NCBI RefSeq assembly: GCF_003752135.1
Contig: NZ_RJVK01000004.1
Location: 104,188 to 168,187, forward strand
Direction of reading: 5' to 3'
Length of the DNA: 64,000 nucleotides
Origin: Caminibacter pacificus
Lineage (GTDB): Bacteria > Campylobacterota > Campylobacteria > Campylobacterales > Nautiliaceae
How positions within the stretch are numbered: the first letter of the stretch is position 1; each line of letters starts with the position of its first letter. The translations under genes were made by a program, and so were the position numbers. This document shows positions 10,228-17,100 of the stretch, in pieces. The notes beneath the pieces were generated by a model. It searched no databases. It was not told the origin of the DNA and was given only the letters and a program-made list of their open reading frames with translations.

Positions 10228-11425
10228 AAATTTTATTATTATTAATGGATATAAAGAATTGAACAGTAAAGATTCAGATATTGATATTTTATTACGAAAA
10301 TCTGATTTTAAAAGAGTTGAAAAGCTTTTAAAGGAAAATTTTAAAAATGAAAAATTAGTTCAAATATATCATCATGATTTATATGCTAAGAATTGTTTCT
10401 TATGGAATAAAGAAAAAAAAGAACTGTTAAATTTAGATATTTACGGAAGGCTTGAAAGAAGAAAAGTAGTGTTTTTTAATGAAGATGAGATTTTTGAAAC
10501 TCTTAGATTTTATAAAAAAATTCCAATATTGTCATCGGAAAAGGAATTTATTTATTATTTAATAAAAAAACTTGATAAAAATGATTTTAATGAGAAAGTT
10601 TTTAATTATTTAAAAGAGCTTTATTTTGAATCAGAAGAAAAATCTATAAAAGTAATTAAAAAATTTTTAAAAAATGAAGCGGTGAATATAATAAAAGCAT
10701 TTGAAAAAAATAATATTAATTTAATTAATAGGGAAAAAATTTTAAAGGAATTTGATAAAAATAAAAAGACTAATTTTTTTGAAAAAATTTTAAATTTTTT
10801 TAGAATAATAAAAAGAATTATAAGACCAACTGGGATTAGTATTGCATTTTTAGGACCTGATGGAAGTGGAAAATCCACTATTATTAATGAATTAAAAAAA
10901 AGGCAGTTACCTTTTAGAAGAATTGATTATTTTCATTTAAAACCTTTAAAAAGAAGAAATAATGATCTACAAATTGTGGAAGAACCTCATAAGTATCCTC
11001 CATATAGCAAAATTAAATCGTTTGTTAAATTAGTTTATTTTGTTTACCAATACAATATAGGCTGGATAAAAAATATTTTGCCTCTAAAAATTAGATCGTC
11101 TCTTATTATTTTTGATAGATATTATGATGATATTTTGGCGGATAAAAAAAGATATAGAATTAGTTTGGGTGACTTTTGGATTAAATTTTTTAGAAATTTT
11201 ATTCCAAAGCCTGACTTATATTTTATATTGGTAACTGAGCCTGAAATTGTTTATAACAGAAAACAGGAAGTTTCTTTTGAAGAATTAAAAAACCAAGTAA
11301 AAAAATATGAACGATTAGTAGATAATAAAAAATATATAAAAATCGATGTAAATAAAAAGCCTGAGGAAATTGTAAATGAAATAATAAATATTTTAATGGA
11401 GAAAATGAGTGAAAGATATAAATAG
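10214..11425 (+). CDS. nucleotidyltransferase-like / P-loop (thymidylate-kinase-like) fusion protein
   Basis: I do not recognise an experimentally assigned function. Residues 1-110 resemble a pol-beta-type nucleotidyltransferase: DSDIDIL at 20-26 carries an Asp-x-Asp pair and LDIYG holds a possible third Asp at 75. After a lysine-rich linker (about 140-205) comes a Walker A loop GPDGSGKST at 214-222, and further on FDRYYDD, which resembles the Asp-Arg motif of thymidylate kinases. The pair could phosphorylate or nucleotidylate a sugar or polyol. It overlaps wzy by 14 nt and the next gene by 17 nt, so it belongs to the polysaccharide operon. A repair- or toxin-type role is less likely because of the tight coupling. 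Confidence 0.6.
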   Translation: MKSFKNFIIINGYKELNSKDSDIDILLRKSDFKRVEKLLKENFKNEKLVQIYHHDLYAKNCFLWNKEKKELLNLDIYGRLERRKVVFFNEDEIFETLRFYKKIPILSSEKEFIYYLIKKLDKNDFNEKVFNYLKELYFESEEKSIKVIKKFLKNEAVNIIKAFEKNNINLINREKILKEFDKNKKTNFFEKILNFFRIIKRIIRPTGISIAFLGPDGSGKSTIINELKKRQLPFRRIDYFHLKPLKRRNNDLQIVEEPHKYPPYSKIKSFVKLVYFVYQYNIGWIKNILPLKIRSSLIIFDRYYDDILADKKRYRISLGDFWIKFFRNFIPKPDLYFILVTEPEIVYNRKQEVSFEELKNQVKKYERLVDNKKYIKIDVNKKPEEIVNEIINILMEKMSERYK

Positions 11426-12365
11426 TTTTTTTTCAATCAATAAATATATTGTTTTACCTTCGCCGAAAAAACCAAAAGTATTTTTGGTTGTTGATAATGA
11501 TTTAATTGCTGACAATTCATTTAGGTTATATAATCCGTTTAGTAAAAAAGCTAAATTTTTGAAAAGTTCTGTATTTAAAATATTGCCTTTTATTAGGCCT
11601 TTTTTAAAAAGAAAAAAAAGGGGTGATTTTATTGAATTTTTAGAAAATGAATTTAAAAAGCCGTTGATTTCATCTGTTTATATTGCTACGGATAATAATA
11701 AAGTTGTTTTGCAGCTTCAAAATAAGGGTATTTTAGGATATGTGAAAGTTCCTTTAAATAATGAAGGAGAAAAAAATATTATAAATGAAATAAAAGCTTA
11801 TGAAATTTTAAGAGAAAAAGAAATTTTAAATTATAAATTTTTTCATTTGAAATATAACCAAAAAAATTGTTTGTTTATTGAAAATATTGAAGGGCATAGC
11901 GAATTTATACCTATTGATTTGGACTTTGAATTTTTAAAAAGACTTAAAAGAAATAAAAAATATGTCCTTAATAAACATCCGAGAATAAGAGGTCTTTTAG
12001 AAAATAGTGAAGAGTGGTTAAAAGAGGTAATTTTAAAAATTATAAATAATTCTAAAAATGAGTATGAGTTGGTGTATGAACACGGAGATTTTGCTCCTTG
12101 GAATATTAAGTTTAAAAATAATAGGTTTTATATATTTGATTTTGAATATTTTATTGAAGATGGCATAGAATTCTTTGACTTTATAAAATACTATTATCAA
12201 TATCTAAAACTTCTTGAAAATAAGCAAATTGATGAAATTTATAAATTTCTAAATAAGAAATTTAAAATTCCAAAAGAGATTTTTGAGCTGTTTGTAATTA
12301 AGGAATATTTACAAGAAAGGGGAGAAATGGAATTAAAATATTTAAGGGGGCTTAGTGGAAAATAA
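11409..12365 (+). CDS. phosphotransferase-like protein (aminoglycoside/choline kinase fold)
   Basis: A 318-residue protein with features of the APH/choline-kinase fold: a lysine in YVKVP at about 113, an NEIKAYEIL helix with Glu127, the catalytic HGDFAPWN (His225, Asp227, Asn232) and FDFEY (Asp244) corresponding to the DFG position. Residues 1-85 look like a separate, basic N-terminal part without motifs I recognise. Likely an ATP-dependent kinase acting on a small molecule or on a lipid-linked sugar. It overlaps the NTase/kinase gene by 17 nt and the following glycosyltransferase by 11 nt, so it probably works on the same polysaccharide. Antibiotic resistance is unlikely in this setting. Start is GTG at 11409. 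Confidence 0.62.
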   Translation: MKDINSFFSINKYIVLPSPKKPKVFLVVDNDLIADNSFRLYNPFSKKAKFLKSSVFKILPFIRPFLKRKKRGDFIEFLENEFKKPLISSVYIATDNNKVVLQLQNKGILGYVKVPLNNEGEKNIINEIKAYEILREKEILNYKFFHLKYNQKNCLFIENIEGHSEFIPIDLDFEFLKRLKRNKKYVLNKHPRIRGLLENSEEWLKEVILKIINNSKNEYELVYEHGDFAPWNIKFKNNRFYIFDFEYFIEDGIEFFDFIKYYYQYLKLLENKQIDEIYKFLNKKFKIPKEIFELFVIKEYLQERGEMELKYLRGLSGK

Positions 12366-13590
12366 AAATATTTTGCTTATTGCTTATGCTTGTGAACCTG
12401 ATAATGGAAGTGAGCCTGAAGTTGGATGGCAAGTAGTAAATCATATTGCAAAGCAACTACCAAAGTCAAATATTTATGTAATTACAAAAGCAAACAATAA
12501 AGAAAAAATAGAGCAAAAGCCATATCCCAAAAATATAACTTTTTTATATTATGAACTTCCGAAATGGGCATCATTTTGGAAAAAAAAGCAAAGAGGTATC
12601 AGAACATATTATTATTTGTGGATGATTGGTGCTGTTAAGTTTCTTAAAGGTAAAAATATAAGATTTGATTTAATTCATCATGTGACATTCGTAAATGATT
12701 GGCTTCCTTCTATTTTTATTTTATTGAAAAATCAAAGAAATAAATTTATTTGGGGACCGATAGGAAGTCATGATTTTATAGATTTTAGATTTTTAAAAAC
12801 AAAAAAACAAAAAATTGTGGAATTTATAAGAAGAAGTTTGCAATTATTTTTTAGAAATTTTGATCCGTTTTTTTATATGTGTAAGAAAAAAAGCGACTGT
12901 GTAATTGGCATAAATCAAAATGTAAAAGAGAAAATTGGATTAAAAAATAAATGTTTTATAGCTGAACCGGCAATAGGGGTTGAGAGGGAATTGGTAGAGA
13001 GTATCAAGTGTAAAGAAAAAGATGAGTTTAATATTATTTCAGTAGGGAGATTAATATATATTAAAAATTTTGAGATGAGTATAAGAGCGTTTAGTGAATT
13101 TATAAAAAGAAATAAGTTATCAGATATTAAACTTAATATTATTGGAGATGGTTCGGATAGAAAATATTTAGAAAATTTAGCAAAAGAATTAAATATTGAA
13201 AAACAAGTGGTTTTTAAAGGAAAAATTCCTTTAAAAAAGGTTTATGAGGAGTTTTCAAAATCTTCTGTTTTTATTTTTCCGACTTTTGAAAATGCAGGTT
13301 TTGTGTTTTTGGAGGCTATGATGAATTGCTTGCCTGTTGTGGGATTGGACTATGGCGGAGCTTCTCAGTTTGTTATTTCTAAGAAAGAAAAACAATTAGT
13401 AGATATAAATCAACCATATGAAAAAATAGTAAAAGATTTGTCATTAAGGCTTGAAGATTTTTATAAAAATGAAAATTTAAGAAAAAAAGTAGGGCAAAAA
13501 AACAGGGAAGATGTTTTAAATAATTTTACATGGGATAAAAAAGCACAAAAATTTATTGAAATTTACAAAAAGGTTTTAAATGAAAAATAA
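12355..13590 (+). CDS. glycosyltransferase, GT4 family
   Basis: GT-B fold glycosyltransferase of 411 residues, expected to add one sugar to the lipid-linked repeat unit at the cytoplasmic face. The N-terminal domain has CEPDNGSEPEVGWQV, a pattern seen in a GT4 subgroup. The C-terminal domain has IISVGRLIYIKNFEMSIRAF, IIGDGSDRKYLENLA and the retaining-GT4 Glu-x7-Glu element in FENAGFVFLEAMM. Start is GTG at 12355, behind AAGGGGG and inside the preceding gene. Acceptor and donor cannot be told from sequence. The gene is AT-rich like its neighbours. Confidence 0.85.
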   Translation: MENKNILLIAYACEPDNGSEPEVGWQVVNHIAKQLPKSNIYVITKANNKEKIEQKPYPKNITFLYYELPKWASFWKKKQRGIRTYYYLWMIGAVKFLKGKNIRFDLIHHVTFVNDWLPSIFILLKNQRNKFIWGPIGSHDFIDFRFLKTKKQKIVEFIRRSLQLFFRNFDPFFYMCKKKSDCVIGINQNVKEKIGLKNKCFIAEPAIGVERELVESIKCKEKDEFNIISVGRLIYIKNFEMSIRAFSEFIKRNKLSDIKLNIIGDGSDRKYLENLAKELNIEKQVVFKGKIPLKKVYEEFSKSSVFIFPTFENAGFVFLEAMMNCLPVVGLDYGGASQFVISKKEKQLVDINQPYEKIVKDLSLRLEDFYKNENLRKKVGQKNREDVLNNFTWDKKAQKFIEIYKKVLNEK

Positions 13591-14668
13591 GATACTTTTT
13601 ATTTTACATTTACCTCCTCCAAATCATGGAGCTTCAAAAGTTGGTGAATTTATAAAAAATTCAAAGATTAATAATGTTGCAAAATGTGAATTTATCCCGA
13701 TAAAATCATCTGAAAACATTGGAGAAATAGGGAAATTTAATTTCAAAAAAATCTATTATATGGCTGAGCTTTATTTTAAGACTTTAATAAATATCTTGAA
13801 GTTTAGACCAAACAAGGTTTATTATACGGCTTCGATGGGGAAAATTGCTTTTTTTAGAGATTATTTAGTTACATCTCTAATAAGAATTTATCAAGAAATA
13901 AATCCAAGTGTAGAAGTATATTATCATTATCACACAAAAGGTCTTGATAGATTAAAAAATAATAAGTTGACAAAATTTTTATTAAGAAGATTTTTGAAAA
14001 ACAGTAATTTAATTTTACTTAGTCCTTTATTAAAAAATGAATTTGAAGAGTTTGAATATAAAGAAGTTTATTATTTACCAAACGGGGTGGAAAATAATTT
14101 AAGTGAAGAAGAATTTGAAAATATTTTGGAAAATAGATTTAATAGTGAAAAAATTCAAGTTTTATATCTTAATCATTTAATTGATATGAAGGGATATATG
14201 GAAACACTTTTTTTGGCAAAAGAGTTTCGAGATGTAATTTTTAACTTTGCTGGAAAGTTTGGTACTAAAGATGATGAAAATTATTTTTATGATTTTTTGA
14301 AAAAAAATAATATGGAAAACGTAATATATCATGGGTTTGTGATTGGAGAAAAGAAAGAGGAGCTTTTAAAGAAATCACATGCTCTTTGTTATATAAGTAA
14401 AAATGATGCTTTTCCTTTGACATTACTTGAAGCTTTTTCTTATGGTATTCCAGTTTTTACTACAAATGAAGGTTCAATTTCTTATATTGTTGATGAAAAA
14501 AGCGGGATGATAGTTAATAGTTTGGATGAAGAAAATTTAAAAAATAAATTCAGAGAATTTTTAGATAAATATATAAATAAAGAAACTTCACAATATTGTA
14601 GGAAAAGATATTTAGAAAACTTTACATTGGAAAAATTTGAAAAAAATTTAATAAGGATACTTGGATGA
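13580..14668 (+). CDS. glycosyltransferase, GT4-like
   Basis: 362-residue GT-B type protein. The start LHLPPPNHGASKVGEF resembles the N-terminal donor/acceptor loop of GT4 enzymes (PP-x-x-GG-like). The second half has LPNGVENN, VLYLNHLIDMKGYMETL, FAGKFG, and YISKNDAFPLTLLEAFSYG with a partial Glu-x7-Glu (first acidic position is Asp). It overlaps the previous GT by 11 nt and the next gene by 4 nt. Probably adds a sugar to the capsule-type repeat unit; specificity unknown. The substituted first Glu lowers certainty about the exact subfamily. Confidence 0.78.
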   Translation: MKNKILFILHLPPPNHGASKVGEFIKNSKINNVAKCEFIPIKSSENIGEIGKFNFKKIYYMAELYFKTLINILKFRPNKVYYTASMGKIAFFRDYLVTSLIRIYQEINPSVEVYYHYHTKGLDRLKNNKLTKFLLRRFLKNSNLILLSPLLKNEFEEFEYKEVYYLPNGVENNLSEEEFENILENRFNSEKIQVLYLNHLIDMKGYMETLFLAKEFRDVIFNFAGKFGTKDDENYFYDFLKKNNMENVIYHGFVIGEKKEELLKKSHALCYISKNDAFPLTLLEAFSYGIPVFTTNEGSISYIVDEKSGMIVNSLDEENLKNKFREFLDKYINKETSQYCRKRYLENFTLEKFEKNLIRILG

Positions 14669-15390
14669 AATTAATGGGGTATGAAGTTTATGATAAAACT
14701 CTGGATAAGTTAAATTTGGATATTAAAAAATTGAATAGATTTATTATAAATACTATTAATCCACACTCTTATGTGGTAGCAAAAGATGATGAGTTATTTC
14801 AAAAAGCTTTAAAAAGAAGTGATGTATTAGTGCCTGATGGCAGTGGAATTGTACTTGCGGCTAAATTTATTAATGGAAAAAGAATACAAAAAATAGCAGG
14901 AGCGGATGTTCATAAATTTTTGCTTGAAAAAGCCAACAAAGAAAGTATTAAGGTTTTTTATATGGGTTCAAGCCAAAAAACACTTGATAAAATAAAAGAA
15001 AAATTAAAAAAAGAATATCCAAATATACAAGCCGGTTTTTATTCTCCTCCTTTTAAACCAGAGTTTGATGAAGAAGATAACAAAAAAATAATTGAAGCAA
15101 TAAACAATTTTAACCCTGATATTTTATTTGTCGGTATGACGGCTCCAAAACAAGAAAAATGGCTTTATACACATAAAGAAAAAATTAATTTTAAAGTGGC
15201 TTCATGTATTGGAGCTGTATTTGATTTTTATGCCGGGAATGTAAAGAGACCTCCTGAATATATTATAAATTTGCATTTGGAGTGGTTATTTAGATTTATA
15301 CAAGAGCCAAAAAGACTTTGGAGAAGGAATTTTATTTCTACTCCTTTGTTTTTGTGGGATATGATTAAATATAAATTTAAAAAATCATAA
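14665..15390 (+). CDS. WecG/TagA/CpsF family glycosyltransferase (GT26)
   Basis: Membrane-associated glycosyltransferase of 241 residues, of the family that transfers N-acetylmannosamine or its uronic acid to lipid-linked sugars. Diagnostic segments are PDGSGIVLAAKF, KIAGADVH, FYMGSSQKTLD, FVGMTAPKQEKW, CIGAVFDFYAGNVKRPPE and the C-terminal basic EWLFRFIQEPKRLWRRN, thought to contact the membrane. It ends the rightward polysaccharide run and its 3' end overlaps by 6 nt the 3' end of a convergent reverse-strand gene. GT26 enzymes usually act second, on the sugar placed by the initiating transferase encoded next door. Confidence 0.9.
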   Translation: MKLMGYEVYDKTLDKLNLDIKKLNRFIINTINPHSYVVAKDDELFQKALKRSDVLVPDGSGIVLAAKFINGKRIQKIAGADVHKFLLEKANKESIKVFYMGSSQKTLDKIKEKLKKEYPNIQAGFYSPPFKPEFDEEDNKKIIEAINNFNPDILFVGMTAPKQEKWLYTHKEKINFKVASCIGAVFDFYAGNVKRPPEYIINLHLEWLFRFIQEPKRLWRRNFISTPLFLWDMIKYKFKKS

Positions 15391-16266
15391 CCCCTTTCTC
15401 CCAAGCATTACCAAAATAGTTTTAATAATAGTTTTTATTTCAAGAGCTAAATTCCAGTGTTTTATGTAGTAAAAATCGTACATTAGTTTTTGTCTTGTAT
15501 CTTCGATATTTCTGCCGTAAGGATAATTCACCTGAGCCCATCCTGTAATTCCGGGAGCCACTTTATGTCTTTCGTGATAAAACGGGAACGTTTTTTCGTA
15601 TTCTTTTACGAGTTCGTCCCATTCAGCTCTTGGTCCTATCATATGCATTTCGCCTTTGAATACGTTGATTAGCTGAGGTAGTTCGTCGATGCGCGTTTTT
15701 CTCATGAATGCACCCCAAGGAAAGATTCTCGGGTCGTTATCTTGTGTGTAATGACTAAAAAACTCAACATCCGTTCTCATTGAGCGGAACTTGTAACATT
15801 TAAATGGCTTGCCGTCTTTTCCTATTCTGTATTGAGTAAAAAATATTGGTCCGTCCGGGGATTCTTTTTTTATTCTAAATGCCGAATATGCCATAATAGG
15901 AAATGCCAAAATAAAAAGAGTTCCGCCTGTCAAAAAATCTATGATTCTTTTTTGTAAATATTGAAATTTTGTGTATGGTTTCATAACGGGAAAGTATTTT
16001 TCACTTTTGAAAGGTACGTAGTATTTTTGAAATTCTTTTTCTAAATATTCTTCAATAGTTATGACATTGGGATGATCTATTTGAGATAATATTTTTTGAG
16101 TAAATTGATAAGGAGTATTTAAAATTATTGTTTCATCAGGATTTTGTTTTATTATCTCTAAAACCTCTTCTTCACTGTAAAAAATCTGTTTTTTTAATCT
16201 TTCTTTTTTTTCGATTATATTTTTTTCGTGTTCTAAAAAGCAGTATTTATTACCTATTACTATCAT
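15385..16266 (-). CDS. initiating undecaprenyl-phosphate sugar-1-phosphate transferase (WcaJ/WbaP C-terminal type)
   Basis: Phosphoglycosyl transferase that would start the polysaccharide repeat unit by placing a sugar-1-phosphate on undecaprenyl phosphate. The 293-residue protein has an N-terminal part (1-105) without clear motif, a hydrophobic re-entrant helix near 112-135, then the conserved catalytic domain: YRIGKDGKPFKCYKFRSMR, RIDELPQLINVFKGEM with the Asp-Glu dyad, IGPRAEW and APGITGWAQVNYPYG. It lacks the multi-helix N-terminal half of long WbaP/WcaJ forms. It reads leftwards, ATG at 16264-16266 after GAGGGTGG, and diverges from the wza-like gene. It is less AT-rich than the genes it converges on, suggesting a different history. 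Confidence 0.88.
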   Translation of the reverse strand: MIVIGNKYCFLEHEKNIIEKKERLKKQIFYSEEEVLEIIKQNPDETIILNTPYQFTQKILSQIDHPNVITIEEYLEKEFQKYYVPFKSEKYFPVMKPYTKFQYLQKRIIDFLTGGTLFILAFPIMAYSAFRIKKESPDGPIFFTQYRIGKDGKPFKCYKFRSMRTDVEFFSHYTQDNDPRIFPWGAFMRKTRIDELPQLINVFKGEMHMIGPRAEWDELVKEYEKTFPFYHERHKVAPGITGWAQVNYPYGRNIEDTRQKLMYDFYYIKHWNLALEIKTIIKTILVMLGRKGL

Positions 16267-16297
16267 CCACCCTCTTTTTCATCCTTTTTTCATTGAA

Positions 16298-16310
16298 ATT
16301 ATATTATAAT
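16298..16310. promoter_or_regulatory. overlapping divergent -10 elements
   Basis: The 82-nt gap between two divergent genes contains TATAAT on the + strand at 16305-16310 and, on the - strand, two overlapping TATAAT hexamers (complement of 16298-16303 and 16303-16308). No good -35 is visible on either side; Campylobacterota sigma-70 promoters often lack one and have T-rich upstream DNA, as here. The expected leaders are about 25-35 nt and each start codon has a purine-rich ribosome site. Confidence 0.5.
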
Positions 16311-16348
16311 TTTATGAATTTTTGTTTAGATGAGAAAGGTGGGGGTAT

Positions 16349-17092
16349 ATGAAAAAATATTTTTTATTTGTAATTGGGACTATTTTATTTTTAGGTTGTA
16401 GTGCGAAAAAAGAATATCTTCTTTTTCAAGATGTCAATAAAACCACCAAGCAACCTCAAAAACCAATAAAAAAATCGACTACAAAATATATTTATGAATA
16501 TAAAATTTTGCCTGGCGATAGATTAAGTATTACAGTCTTTAATCATCCGGAACTTAGTACCGATAATAAAACCGATTTGAGTGGAATTAATGTTTTTCCT
16601 GACGGTACTATTAATTTACCTCTTGTAGGAAATGTAAAAGTTGCAGGTTTGACAGAAGAGCAAGCTACGAAAAAGCTCGAAAAATTATATTCCGAATATC
16701 TTAAACATCCTTATATAAAACTCGAAGTTTTAACTAAAAAAGTATATGTTTTAGGAGAAGTAAAACAGCCGGGAGTTGTGCAAATCAGCGGGAATTACAC
16801 TACTTTGATAGAAGCGATTTCTCAAAGAGGCGGTTTTAACGATATGGCGAGGAGAAATAATATTTTGATTATAAGCGGGGGGCTTAATAATCCTCAAATT
16901 CGTCAGATTGATTTGACTAAAATTTCTTCGTTAAACTACAAAAATCTTGTATTAAAACCGAATGATATCGTATATGTACAACCTATGAATATGAAACCGC
17001 TTGACGTTCAAATTCAAGGAGTTAGTCCTATTGTTAGTTTTGTGAATTCAATATTATCTACATTTGTTAATGTGAAAATTTTAAGTCAATAA
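16349..17092 (+). CDS. polysaccharide export lipoprotein, Wza family
   Basis: Outer-membrane polysaccharide export protein. The N-terminus MKKYFLFVIGTILFLGCSA is a lipoprotein signal peptide with the lipobox cysteine at about 17. A Poly_export domain begins at YEYKILPGDRLSITVF, followed by an SLBB-type domain (VYVLGEVKQPGVVQISG) and a C-terminal helix (VSPIVSFVNSILSTF) that could span the outer membrane. At 247 residues it is shorter than E. coli Wza (379), with fewer periplasmic repeats. Strong ribosome site GGTGGGGG. It is 8 nt upstream of the Wzc-like kinase, its expected partner. Confidence 0.9.
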   Translation: MKKYFLFVIGTILFLGCSAKKEYLLFQDVNKTTKQPQKPIKKSTTKYIYEYKILPGDRLSITVFNHPELSTDNKTDLSGINVFPDGTINLPLVGNVKVAGLTEEQATKKLEKLYSEYLKHPYIKLEVLTKKVYVLGEVKQPGVVQISGNYTTLIEAISQRGGFNDMARRNNILIISGGLNNPQIRQIDLTKISSLNYKNLVLKPNDIVYVQPMNMKPLDVQIQGVSPIVSFVNSILSTFVNVKILSQ

Positions 17093-17100
17093 GGTGAATA

